This document shows positions 7,787-15,450 of a stretch of 16,746 nt of DNA, in pieces. The translations under genes were made by a program, and so were the position numbers. Origin of the DNA: Moraxellaceae bacterium UBA2031. GTDB lineage: Bacteria > Pseudomonadota > Gammaproteobacteria > Pseudomonadales > Moraxellaceae. Positions within the stretch are counted from its first letter, which is position 1. Every line of letters starts with the position of its first letter. Location of the stretch: positions 8,887 through 25,632 of the forward strand of contig DDBN01000085.1 of NCBI GenBank assembly GCA_002333145.1, read 5' to 3'. The notes below the pieces were generated by a model that was not told the origin of the DNA, made no database searches, and was given only the letters and a program-made list of their open reading frames with translations.

Positions 7787-9252
7787 ACAGACCTCCACGA
7801 CGCAAGAGCGGCTCTAACTTCTTGCAAATCACTGAAGGGGTGGCGTATGCCAGCAATCTCTTGGTAATCCTCATGACCCTTCCCGGCCACAAGCACAATG
7901 TCATCAACCGAAGCCGCATGAATGGCATGCTGAATAGCCTTGTGCCGATCTGCCTCAACTACTACAGGCTTACCACCCACTCCTGCTTTTATTTCTGCAA
8001 TAATTGCATCGGAATTTTCGGAGCGTGGATTATCAGAGGTAATGACAACGCCATCTGCCAGACGTACTGCAATAGCGCCCATTAGCGGACGCTTTCCTGC
8101 ATCACGATCACCGCCGCAGCCGAATACACAGATTAGTTTTCCTTTGGTGTGTTCACGCAAGCTTGATAAAGCTTTTTCCAGCGCGTCCGGTGTATGCGCG
8201 TAATCAACCACCACCGTAGGATGCTCACCAACCAAGCTCTCCATTCGTCCTGGCACTGGCATAGCGGCCCGCAATGCTTCTGCAACATCAGCAAGAGGAA
8301 GCCCACTCGCGAGCAAACCACCGACTACCGCAAGAATATTGCTCACGTTAAAGCGTCCAAGCAGGGGCACTTCTAGGGAGAACTCTCCCTCTGGCGCAGC
8401 AACTTGCAATATCAGGCCCTTCAACGAGGGAATCACGCTGAGCGCACGAATATCGGCATTACTGTCTGCCGACTGGCTATAACGAATGCAGCGAACATCG
8501 GCTGATAGTGCCTGCTCGTATTGAGATGTTATCGGATCATCTGCATTGAGCACGGCAACCTTCAAGCCCGGCCAACGAAACAAGACTCCTTTAGCCGCGG
8601 CATAACTGTCCATATCGCCGTGATAATCAAGATGATCACGCGTGAGATTAGTGAATATCGCAATATCAATGCAGGTGCCATTCAAGCGTCCCTGCACCAG
8701 ACCATGAGAACTGGCCTCCATTGCCACCACTTGTGCACCATCCCGCCGAAATCCTGCCAACAAAGCTTGCAGGCTGACTGCATCAAGCGTGGTGTGTGAG
8801 GAGCTTTCAAGCGCACCATAAATACCGTTGCCAATGGTGCCAAGCACTGCCGCTTTTTTACCAACGCGCATAAACGCGCCAGCCAACAAATTCGAGACGC
8901 TGGTCTTGCCATTTGTTCCTGTGACTGCCAATACGCTCATTAGCTGCGATGGCTGATCATGGAATCGAGCGGCTATCAGGCCAACCTGCTGCTCAAGCCC
9001 TTCCACAACGATCACGGGAACGCCACCAATAACCTGCTGTAATGGCCACTTTTCATCACGCTCCGCAAATACTGCAACGGCACCTGCTTTAATCACCTCT
9101 GCAATAAAGTCCCGGGCATCATGGGCATGGCCTTTCAGCGCAATAAACGCCATGCCGTGACGCACCATTCGGCTGTCCAGCGTCAGCGCCGAAATAGCTG
9201 TTTCTGCATGATTTGCAGGCGTATCTGGCCAGAGCATTTGTAGCGTTTTCAT
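7783..9252 (-). CDS. murE: UDP-MurNAc-tripeptide synthetase MurE (meso-diaminopimelate type)
   Basis: Cytoplasmic Mur ligase that adds the third stem-peptide residue. In the 489-residue protein the P-loop is TGTNGKT (111-117), followed by TTLDAVS, EASSHGL (179-185) and TRDHLDYHGDM. Lys221 in YAAAKG matches the carbamylated Lys224 of E. coli. The C-terminal domain has DYAHTPDALEKAL, FGCGGDRDAGKRP and DNPR (407-410), then GKGHEDYQ. DNPR is the known signature for meso-diaminopimelate, where lysine-adding enzymes differ, so the cell should have Gram-negative DAP-type wall. The ATG overlaps the ftsI stop (ATGA) and has GGAGGG seven bases upstream. Confidence 0.98.
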   Translation of the reverse strand: MKTLQMLWPDTPANHAETAISALTLDSRMVRHGMAFIALKGHAHDARDFIAEVIKAGAVAVFAERDEKWPLQQVIGGVPVIVVEGLEQQVGLIAARFHDQPSQLMSVLAVTGTNGKTSVSNLLAGAFMRVGKKAAVLGTIGNGIYGALESSSHTTLDAVSLQALLAGFRRDGAQVVAMEASSHGLVQGRLNGTCIDIAIFTNLTRDHLDYHGDMDSYAAAKGVLFRWPGLKVAVLNADDPITSQYEQALSADVRCIRYSQSADSNADIRALSVIPSLKGLILQVAAPEGEFSLEVPLLGRFNVSNILAVVGGLLASGLPLADVAEALRAAMPVPGRMESLVGEHPTVVVDYAHTPDALEKALSSLREHTKGKLICVFGCGGDRDAGKRPLMGAIAVRLADGVVITSDNPRSENSDAIIAEIKAGVGGKPVVVEADRHKAIQHAIHAASVDDIVLVAGKGHEDYQEIAGIRHPFSDLQEVRAALASWRSV

Positions 9253-10982
9253 ACGCCATCCCTCCGCGCCATAATTGGCGAGAGAGGCAACTTGCCCTGC
9301 TGTGCAAGATGCTCAGCACTACGATCTGGCTCGACATTCATCATGCGCAATGTCTCCGCCATGATGCGGGAAAACACCGGAGCTGATACCAGCCCACCGT
9401 AATACTGTCCATTACTTGGGCTATCAATAACAACGGCGAGCACTATTTTTGGCCTGCTCGCGGGCGCCATGCCCACAAACGTAGACATGTACTGATCTGC
9501 CGAATAGGAGCCGCCAACAGCCTTGTGCGCCGTGCCGGTTTTGCCCGCAATGCGATAACCCGGAACAGCCGCCTTCATTGCCGTTCCATCCTGCGTTACC
9601 ACTGACTCCATCATCGGAATCAACTGCTCTGCAATTTTCTGCGCAATAACACGTTCGCCTTTTACGGGCCCCTCAACTTTCGTAAAGCTCACTGGGCGTG
9701 CAATTCCACCACTGGCCAACGTTGCATACCCATGCGCTAACTGCAGCGCCGTTGTCGTCAAGCCATAGCCATAAGACATGGTGGCAATTTCTACCGGTCG
9801 CCAGCGCTCAGGCGGCTGCAATCTACCCGGGCTTTCACCAGGAAACCCTGATCCGGTGCTTTTTCCAAAACCAAAACGCGCAAAGAAAGTTGGCAGCGTT
9901 TCGGGTGGCAACGAAAGCGCAATCTGCGTTGTCCCAACGTTGCTTGACTTGGTAATGACGGTGCCCAGATCAATCACACCGTAATTTTGATGGTCTGTGA
10001 CAAGTTTGTTGTGAACACGATAGCTACCTGGATTTGTGTTAAGCAAACTGCGTGCCGTGTACTTACCACTCTCAAGCGCCACCGCCACCGTAAACGGCTT
10101 CATCGTCGAGCCAGGCTCGAACATGTCTGTTACTGCACGATTACGCAGCTCATCAGGCTTTAACTTTGTACGATTATTCGGATTAAATGAAGGCTGATTG
10201 ACCATCGCCAGCACTTCACCGGTTTCCACATCCAACGCCACCGCTGTGCCTGCTTTGGCACCATGCTGTGCAATTGCTGTCGCCAGTTCGCGATAGGCTA
10301 AATACTGTGTGCGCGCATCAAAGCTGAGGTAAATATCCTGACCTGTACGCGCTGGACGAATCAGCGCCACATCTTTGACTTTACGCCCCTTACGATCGAG
10401 CAAAACTTTTTTGGCACCTGACTCACCACGAAGCTTTTCATCAAAGGCAAGCTCCAAACCCTCTTGGCCTACATCATCCAGATTGGTAAAGCCCAGTAAG
10501 TGCGACGTCACTTCTCCTTCTGGATAGAAGCGCCGGTACTCCGTCATGCCATAAACACCAGGCATCTCACTGGCCAACACTGCTTCAGCCGCTTCGGGTG
10601 ACAAATGGCGCTTTACATACATGAATTCACGCTTGCTATTCGCCTTGAGGCGACGCAAGACACTGGTAGCATCCAGATCCAGCGCCGAGGCCAACGCACG
10701 AACGTCTAACTTTCGAGCCAGTGCTTCCTTAGGATTTACATAAATCGACACTACCGGCGTACTCACTGCCAGTGGCAAGCCGTTGCGATCTTTAAGAATG
10801 CCACGATGAGCAGCGATTGGTTCTTCACGCACTATCCGTGCATCGCCCTGCCGACGCAGAAACTCCTGATCGATGACATGCAGATACAAGCCACGCCCAA
10901 CCAAGCCGACAAAGCCGAGCGTCATGAAAAACACCAGAACCATATGGCGCTTTGCGAATATCAATTCATTCGTGCTGCTCAT
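9249..10982 (-). CDS. ftsI: Septal transpeptidase FtsI (penicillin-binding protein 3)
   Basis: Class B penicillin-binding protein that cross-links septal peptidoglycan with FtsW in the divisome. The 577-residue protein has a short cytoplasmic tail, one membrane segment (about 14-36), and then periplasmic domains. The pedestal domain begins AAHRGILKDRNG (57-68). The transpeptidase active site is EPGSTMKPF with the nucleophile Ser292 in STMK. The second motif SSN is at 346-348 and KTGT at 481-484. All three penicillin-binding motifs are intact. Its ATG overlaps the ftsL stop by four bases. The ribosome site is weak (GGTG), so coupling to ftsL is likely. RHMVLVFFMTLGFVGLVGRG is typical of FtsI and not of PBP2. 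Confidence 0.98.
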   Translation of the reverse strand: MSSTNELIFAKRHMVLVFFMTLGFVGLVGRGLYLHVIDQEFLRRQGDARIVREEPIAAHRGILKDRNGLPLAVSTPVVSIYVNPKEALARKLDVRALASALDLDATSVLRRLKANSKREFMYVKRHLSPEAAEAVLASEMPGVYGMTEYRRFYPEGEVTSHLLGFTNLDDVGQEGLELAFDEKLRGESGAKKVLLDRKGRKVKDVALIRPARTGQDIYLSFDARTQYLAYRELATAIAQHGAKAGTAVALDVETGEVLAMVNQPSFNPNNRTKLKPDELRNRAVTDMFEPGSTMKPFTVAVALESGKYTARSLLNTNPGSYRVHNKLVTDHQNYGVIDLGTVITKSSNVGTTQIALSLPPETLPTFFARFGFGKSTGSGFPGESPGRLQPPERWRPVEIATMSYGYGLTTTALQLAHGYATLASGGIARPVSFTKVEGPVKGERVIAQKIAEQLIPMMESVVTQDGTAMKAAVPGYRIAGKTGTAHKAVGGSYSADQYMSTFVGMAPASRPKIVLAVVIDSPSNGQYYGGLVSAPVFSRIMAETLRMMNVEPDRSAEHLAQQGKLPLSPIMARRDGV

Positions 10983-11290
10983 TGCCGCACCATGATGATT
11001 TCCGCTGCTGCAGGATTACGCATCTGCAACTGCTCTGTCGCTAACCTGCCAATTCGGCCATAGGCCCCCCAAGCATGCTGCTCAAGAAGCAATTGGCCCC
11101 ATTCAGTCTCCAGACGATCGCGCGCTGCCTGCAGATTCTGCAACTCATGAAGATATTGGCGAGATTTATGCACGCTGTAAGTAACAGCGATTGATGAGCT
11201 GACCAGCGTGAGAATTATCAGTGTCAACAAAAACGGACCCTGACTCAGTAGCGGTAAGCGGGCAATCACATTCTGGAGCATGGGCTTCAT
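10979..11290 (-). CDS. ftsL: Cell division protein FtsL
   Basis: Small bitopic division protein that with FtsB and FtsQ forms the complex activating FtsWI. It has 103 residues: a short cytoplasmic N-terminus, one hydrophobic segment at about 19-39, then a helix rich in Leu, Gln, Glu and Arg (about 44-72) able to form a coiled coil with FtsB. FtsL is poorly conserved in sequence, so the call rests on this topology, the length and the fixed position between rsmH and ftsI. The start ATG shares a base with the rsmH stop (TAATG), and a GGGGGTGG stretch lies just upstream. A second in-frame ATG at codon 4 is possible. Confidence 0.93.
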   Translation of the reverse strand: MKPMLQNVIARLPLLSQGPFLLTLIILTLVSSSIAVTYSVHKSRQYLHELQNLQAARDRLETEWGQLLLEQHAWGAYGRIGRLATEQLQMRNPAAAEIIMVRQ

Positions 11291-12231
11291 TACACCACCC
11301 CCATCAGTTTCTGTGCCACACGTAAACGTGCGCTACGTGAGCGAGGATTGGCTTCTACTTCTGCCACTGATGGGTCAATTGCCTTGCCTACAATCTTTAA
11401 TGTTGGCGTCAGCATATCGATGGTTATCGGCAAACCTCGTGGAAAATCATCACCCTTGGCTTCTTTCTGAAAGAACTGCTTTACCAGACGATCCTCCAGC
11501 GAATGAAAACTGATCACCGCCAGACGACCACCAGGGCACAATACTGCCAGTGCATCGCCTAAAAACTGCTTGATATCACCAAGCTCGTTATTGATGAAAA
11601 TGCGAATTGCCTGAAAAGAACGCGTTGCCGGATGCTTGTGCTTTTCCCATGCGGGATGCGCCTCTGCCACAATCTCCGCAAGCTGACGAGTGCGCAAAAT
11701 AGGGGTCTCTAACCGCACTCGCACAATAGCTCGTGCAATGCGTCGAGAATGGCGCTCTTCACCAAATTCAAATAACACACGCGCCAATTCACTTTCTTCT
11801 ACGTCCGCAATCCACTCTGCTGCACTCTGGCCGCGCGTAACATCCATACGCATATCGAGCGGACCATCATTCATAAAGCTAAATCCGCGGCCGGCATCAT
11901 CAATCTGTGGCGACGACACGCCCAAGTCGGCCAATATGCCATCCACATGGCCAACAAGGCCCATTCGCGTCATGACATCCAGAATTGAAGCAAATGAATC
12001 ATGTACGATGGAAAATCTGCCATCTTCTGCCGCCAGCTCTTGTCCGGCTGCAATGGCGTGAGGGTCTTTATCAAATCCGATGACACGAGCGCCTGCATCC
12101 AACTGCGCCAACAAATGCCGTGTATGACCCCCTCGACCAAAGGTCGCGTCTACATAGGTGCCACTGCGTGTACCCAACACCGATACGACCGCCTCATTCA
12201 GGAGCACGGTCTGGTGGACGAAGGTATTCAT
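11290..12231 (-). CDS. rsmH: 16S rRNA (cytosine-1402-N4)-methyltransferase RsmH
   Basis: SAM-dependent methyltransferase (formerly MraW) that modifies N4 of C1402 in the ribosomal P site. RsmI, encoded further along this window, adds the 2'-O-methyl to the same nucleotide. In the 313-residue protein the SAM-binding loop DATFGRGGHT is at 28-37 and GFDKDP follows at 52-57. DLGVSSPQ is at 102-109, MRMD at 127-130, ATRSFQAIRIFIN at 202-214, ISFHSLEDRLVK at 240-251 and NPRSRSARLR near the end. All are hallmark motifs. It starts two bases after the mraZ stop with no clear ribosome site, so it is probably coupled to mraZ. Confidence 0.98.
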   Translation of the reverse strand: MNTFVHQTVLLNEAVVSVLGTRSGTYVDATFGRGGHTRHLLAQLDAGARVIGFDKDPHAIAAGQELAAEDGRFSIVHDSFASILDVMTRMGLVGHVDGILADLGVSSPQIDDAGRGFSFMNDGPLDMRMDVTRGQSAAEWIADVEESELARVLFEFGEERHSRRIARAIVRVRLETPILRTRQLAEIVAEAHPAWEKHKHPATRSFQAIRIFINNELGDIKQFLGDALAVLCPGGRLAVISFHSLEDRLVKQFFQKEAKGDDFPRGLPITIDMLTPTLKIVGKAIDPSVAEVEANPRSRSARLRVAQKLMGVV

Positions 12232-12233
12232 GG

Positions 12234-12689
12234 TTATAACGCCAAGCTATCGAGGGCGGATGCAAGCTCCGGTGCGGAGAAGTCCGCCTGACCAGTTTCA
12301 GCTTGGAGCTTGTCCCAAGCCTGCTTGCCCCAGATTTCGCACTTCTTGCCTTGTCCGGTCAGGACGATGGCTTTCTCCAGTCCGGCAAATGCCCGCAGCT
12401 CAGGGCTCAGCAGAAGACGACCGGTACCATCCAGATTAACTTCGGTGGCGTAACCAATGAGACGGCGCTTGATTTTTGAGGAGTTCGGATTGGAAACAGG
12501 GAGTTTGGCCAAGCCAGCCTCGATGACTTCCCACTCGGGTAGCGGGTACATCACCAAACAACTTTCTGTCAGATCAACGGTGACGACAAACTTTCCTTGG
12601 CACGCAGCGAGCACACGCTCGTGGTATCGCGTCGGTAAACCGATGCGACCCTTGGCGTCCATATTGAGCTCGTCGTAACCTCGAAACAC
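12234..12689 (-). CDS. mraZ: Transcriptional regulator MraZ
   Basis: First gene of the dcw operon. It encodes a DNA-binding protein with two SpoVT/AbrB-like swapped-hairpin domains that in E. coli represses its own promoter through TGGGN repeats. The 151-residue protein begins MFRG, as is usual in the family, from a GTG. A stop lies shortly upstream in frame and no ATG is available before residue 10. The two DXXXR motifs are DAKGR (11-15, in DAKGRIGLPTRY) and DGTGR (87-91, in DGTGRLLLSPELR). The 5' leader holds four TGnnn boxes at 10-base spacing, which fits autoregulation. The ribosome site is weak (GGATGG). Confidence 0.96.
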   Translation of the reverse strand: MFRGYDELNMDAKGRIGLPTRYHERVLAACQGKFVVTVDLTESCLVMYPLPEWEVIEAGLAKLPVSNPNSSKIKRRLIGYATEVNLDGTGRLLLSPELRAFAGLEKAIVLTGQGKKCEIWGKQAWDKLQAETGQADFSAPELASALDSLAL

Positions 12690-12718
12690 GATGTGCCATC
12701 CACTTGCTTAGTTTTAAC

Positions 12719-12753
12719 TTCCAGAAATCGCCACAAAACTGCACTTTTCCCCA
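12719..12753 (-). promoter_or_regulatory. Probable MraZ operator: four TGnnn boxes at 10-base spacing
   Basis: Read on the minus strand the boxes are TGGGG (12753-12749), TGCAG (12743-12739), TGGCG (12733-12729) and TGGAA (12723-12719), each separated by exactly five bases. E. coli MraZ is known to bind TGGGN repeats with five-base spacers upstream of mraZ. Only the first box matches TGGGN fully; the rest keep TG and mostly TGG. They lie between the promoter -10 and the mraZ start, a place where bound MraZ would block the polymerase. Function is inferred. Confidence 0.72.
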
Positions 12754-12754
12754 C

Positions 12755-12770
12755 CTATAGTGAACTATAG
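12755..12770. repeat. Repeated palindrome over the dcw -10 region
   Basis: CTATAGTGAACTATAG: the self-complementary hexamer CTATAG occurs twice, four bases apart, so the block is both a direct and an inverted repeat. It covers the -10 element and the likely transcription start. It could be an operator or simply a duplicated -10. Confidence 0.5.
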
Positions 12771-12793
12771 ATAGCTCGAAGCCTCAGCGTCAA
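12764..12793 (-). promoter_or_regulatory. Sigma70-type promoter of the dcw operon
   Basis: On the minus strand TTGACG (12793-12788) and TATAGT (12769-12764) are separated by 18 bases. Transcription should start near 12757, just before the first MraZ box, leaving a leader of about 70 bases before mraZ. It is the best promoter match in the gap upstream of mraZ. Confidence 0.68.
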
Positions 12794-13064
12794 GGCAGCA
12801 CCAGAAAGCCCAAACAATGGAATAAATCTATGTATATCAATTAGTTACAAAGCACTGTGCATAATAACAGCAGTTGCCAACCCTATATAAAACAAGAGCT
12901 TGCAGGCACGTCTTAAAGCCGAATATGACCTTGTTTGGCACTAAGATTTTTTAATTATTTACACATCTTTGCTGGAAACATCCGGCAATAACCCTGCATT
13001 GCACAGGGAAACCCGTCTACCGGCCTTTCACCGGCATCGAGAACGCAGAATTTTCTGCAAAATA
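12794..13064. other. AT-rich gap between mraZ promoter and rnpB, no gene seen
   Basis: No credible coding frame. The 12,830-12,970 part is AT-rich with several weak promoter-like stretches that I do not call. Between 12,990 and 13,058 there are small inverted repeats: CCCTG/CAGGG around a 7-base loop (12,992-13,008), CCGG/CCGG at 13,020-13,033, and GCAGA/TCTGC at 13,045-13,058, directly after rnpB. None is followed by a T tract on the minus strand, so no intrinsic rnpB terminator can be named with confidence. Confidence 0.6.
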
Positions 13065-13422
<358 letters not shown>

Positions 13423-13429
13423 GCCGCGG

Positions 13430-13458
13430 AGAGTACGCAGGACCCTCTTCCGTTACAA
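13430..13458 (-). promoter_or_regulatory. rnpB promoter with GC-rich discriminator
   Basis: On the minus strand TTGTAA (13458-13453) and TACTCT (13435-13430) are separated by 17 bases. They are followed by CCGCGGC and then the G at 13422 that opens helix P1, so transcription would begin at or within a base or two of the mature 5' end. The GC-only discriminator is the kind found in stable-RNA promoters under growth-rate or stringent control; that regulation is inferred. Confidence 0.62.
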
Positions 13459-13462
13459 GAGG
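13444..13462. repeat. Small hairpin between rsmI stop and rnpB
   Basis: CCTCTT and AAGAGG form a six-base stem around a seven-base loop, 16 bases after the rsmI stop on the minus strand. No T tract follows, so it is not a typical terminator. It overlaps the rnpB -35 element and might be an attenuated end of rsmI or be chance. Confidence 0.35.
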
Positions 13463-13478
13463 AATCAGGCCTGCTAGG

Positions 13479-14321
13479 TCATCCCTTCAATATCAGTGCA
13501 CGCTCATACAAAGCATTTTTCTTGTGGCCGGTAATACTGGCCGCCAAAGCAGCTGCCTGCTTTACCGGCAGCTCTGCCAACAGAATGCCCAGTATCCGGT
13601 CGGCTTCCGTCCAGTCCTGCTCGACGGCCATATCCGGCATACCCTCAAGCACCAACACAATTTCGCCACGCTGCTGATCAGGATCAGCCTTTACCCACGC
13701 CAGCATCTCAGTAAGTGAGTACTGACGAACTGTCTCAAACGTTTTGGTCAGCTCTCGCGCCAACACGACACGACGCTCCCCCCCAATAACAGCCACCATG
13801 TCGTCAAGACACTCGACGATGCGATGAGGCGCCTCGTAGAACATTAAGGTTCGGGGCTCACTGGCCAGTTGCTGCAGACGATCGCGCCGGGCTGACGACC
13901 GTGCCGGTAAAAAGCCCTCAAAGATAAAGCGATCCGATGGCAGGCCTGCCGCCGACAGCGCCGCAATCGCCGCACAGGCGCCCGGAATCGGTACCACCCT
14001 TAGTCCCGCTGCCTGTGCTGCCGCCACCAAACGATACCCAGGGTCACTGATTAGCGGGGTGCCTGCATCCGAAATCAGGGCAATATCATCGCCCGCCTCC
14101 AGTTTTGCCAACAAACCCTCAACACGCCCCGCTTCATTGTGGTCATGTACGGCCATCAGGCGTGTTGAAATATTAAAGTGCTGGAGCAGGCGTCCGGAAT
14201 GCCGTGTATCTTCTGCCGCCACCACCGATACTGCCTTCAGGGTGGAGACCGCTCGCGGACTCCAATCTTCCAGATTGCCAATAGGCGTCGCCACCACATA
14301 CAGTACGCCCTTCATTTGCAT
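13479..14321 (-). CDS. rsmI: 16S rRNA (cytidine-1402-2'-O)-methyltransferase RsmI
   Basis: Tetrapyrrole-methylase-fold SAM enzyme that 2'-O-methylates C1402 of 16S rRNA, the nucleotide RsmH methylates on N4. I start at the ATG giving 280 residues (MQMKGVLYVV). The open frame extends 36 codons further upstream but that part overlaps the divergent gene and resembles no RsmI. Motifs: TPIGNL (12-17), AEDTR (36-40), HDHNE (59-63), SDAGTPLISDPG (84-95), GLPSDRF (126-132), FYEAPHR (161-167) and ARELTKTFE (188-196). The C-terminus VKQAAALAASITGHKKNALY is typical. A second ATG two codons later is possible, and neither has a strong ribosome site. The divergent lpoA-like gene starts within about 20-70 bases. 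Confidence 0.96.
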   Translation of the reverse strand: MQMKGVLYVVATPIGNLEDWSPRAVSTLKAVSVVAAEDTRHSGRLLQHFNISTRLMAVHDHNEAGRVEGLLAKLEAGDDIALISDAGTPLISDPGYRLVAAAQAAGLRVVPIPGACAAIAALSAAGLPSDRFIFEGFLPARSSARRDRLQQLASEPRTLMFYEAPHRIVECLDDMVAVIGGERRVVLARELTKTFETVRQYSLTEMLAWVKADPDQQRGEIVLVLEGMPDMAVEQDWTEADRILGILLAELPVKQAAALAASITGHKKNALYERALILKG

Positions 14322-14340
14322 GATTACCCCAGTCCGCCGC

Positions 14341-15450
14341 ATGTTTTCACGTATCGCACAGCACATTACACAGTACATTACACAGTACATGGCCCTGCCG
14401 ACCGCCATGATACTCGGTCTTGCCCTCACTCTTCCTGCTAGCGCAGAAGAGATCGCCGTGCTGTTGCCACAAAAAGGCCGCCTGACCCAAGTTGGCCTGA
14501 GTCTGCGTGACGGACTGCTGGCAGCGTACTATCAGGATAGCCTGACGCACACCAATACCCCTCGCCTGCGTTTTTATGACAGCAGCGATAGCCCAGCCCC
14601 CGAGCTTGTTGCCCTAGCAGCCAACCAAGGTGCCAGTATCGTCATTGGCCCTCTCGATCGCGACCAGGTTCAAGCCCTGCTGAACGATGGCAGCCCTCCT
14701 GTCACTGTTATTGCCCTAAACCGCGGCGAAGGAAGTCAGCCCAACCTGATACAGATGGCTCTTGCCCCCGAAGACGAGATCAGTACGCTGGTACAGTGGA
14801 TGAAGTCACGCGGCATTCAAGCCCCTCATATGCTAGCCCAAGCTGACGACACTACCGCCCCCCGCTTTCTCGCTCGCTTTGAAGAGGCTTGGCAGCCGGC
14901 TGATGGCCGCAAGTTGCCAAGCCACTATCTGGATAGCCGCCAGAAGGGAGGGATTGCCGCATCCATCAAAGCACTGAAGGACTCCACCAAAGGCGCAGAT
15001 AGCTTCTTTTTGGCCAGCCCCGGCATAACCAGCCAAGTTCAGCCTGCACTAACCTATTATGGAATGAAGACTGCATTATTCTCCCTGTCTTCTGCATGGG
15101 ACCCCTCGGCTGACACCGCCTCACTAAACGACCTAGATGGGCTCGGATTCTGCGGACTTCCCTGGCTGCTGTCAGATACAGGCCCAGAGCAGCAAGCACT
15201 TTACGAGGCACAACCAAGGCCTCTCGCCAACCATGATCGCCTGTATGCCCTAGGGGCAGATGCCTGGACCGTTGCCAGGTCACTGACTTTATTACGGCAT
15301 GGTGACGCTCTCGATCTGCGTACCGGACAATTACGGCTCACCAACCAAGGCCATCTGACTCGACTACCCACTTGCGCGGAGATACGCCATGGAATGGCAA
15401 CCGTTCTGCTCTCACCCCCTCCCCCCGACAACGCGGACCATCGGCGCTGA
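14341..15450 (+). CDS. lpoA: LpoA-like penicillin-binding-protein activator, C-terminal domain only, no lipobox
   Basis: Resembles the LppC/LpoA family (outer-membrane lipoprotein that activates PBP1A), in the family's usual place between rsmI and yraN. The chosen start gives 369 residues: a signal peptide of about 35 residues ending LPASA before EE, then a periplasmic-binding-protein-like domain with IAVLLPQKGRL (38-48), LRDGLLAAYY (55-64), VIGPLDRDQV (101-110), LASPGITSQVQPAL (224-237), GLGFCGLPWLL (268-278) and YALGADAWTVARSL (302-315). E. coli LpoA is nearly twice as long, with an N-terminal helical TPR-like domain absent here. No cysteine lies near the cleavage site, so it looks like a soluble periplasmic protein. 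Other starts (ATG at 14320, 14389, 14407) are open, none with a clear ribosome site. The 3' end overlaps yraN by 62 bases. PBP1A activation is inferred from the family. Confidence 0.85.
   Translation: MFSRIAQHITQYITQYMALPTAMILGLALTLPASAEEIAVLLPQKGRLTQVGLSLRDGLLAAYYQDSLTHTNTPRLRFYDSSDSPAPELVALAANQGASIVIGPLDRDQVQALLNDGSPPVTVIALNRGEGSQPNLIQMALAPEDEISTLVQWMKSRGIQAPHMLAQADDTTAPRFLARFEEAWQPADGRKLPSHYLDSRQKGGIAASIKALKDSTKGADSFFLASPGITSQVQPALTYYGMKTALFSLSSAWDPSADTASLNDLDGLGFCGLPWLLSDTGPEQQALYEAQPRPLANHDRLYALGADAWTVARSLTLLRHGDALDLRTGQLRLTNQGHLTRLPTCAEIRHGMATVLLSPPPPDNADHRR
14363..14390. repeat. 12-base tandem repeat at the lpoA start
   Basis: The unit ACATTACACAGT occurs twice in perfect tandem followed by ACAT. 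With the chosen lpoA start it encodes ITQYITQY in the signal-peptide n-region. If lpoA starts at the ATG formed at the repeat end (14389), the repeat instead lies in the short region between the divergent rsmI and lpoA genes. Confidence 0.8.

Noticed and set aside
12929..12960. Weak plus-strand promoter-like pair (TTGTTT and ATTATT)
   Set aside because: Poor match in AT-rich DNA with no plus-strand gene downstream, only antisense of rnpB.
12990..13058. Cluster of small inverted repeats considered as rnpB terminator or riboswitch
   Set aside because: Stems are only 4-6 bases, no T tract follows on the minus strand, no gene directly downstream would be controlled, and no known aptamer core is visible.
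14059..14340. N-terminal 94-codon extension of the lpoA-like frame
   Set aside because: It is antisense to conserved rsmI codons and would bury the signal peptide. It does not supply the missing TPR-like domain or a lipobox.
14322..14429. 36-codon N-terminal extension of rsmI (with MYCVMYCV)
   Set aside because: It arises from the 12-base tandem repeat on the opposite strand and has no likeness to RsmI N-termini; the 280-residue form matches family length.
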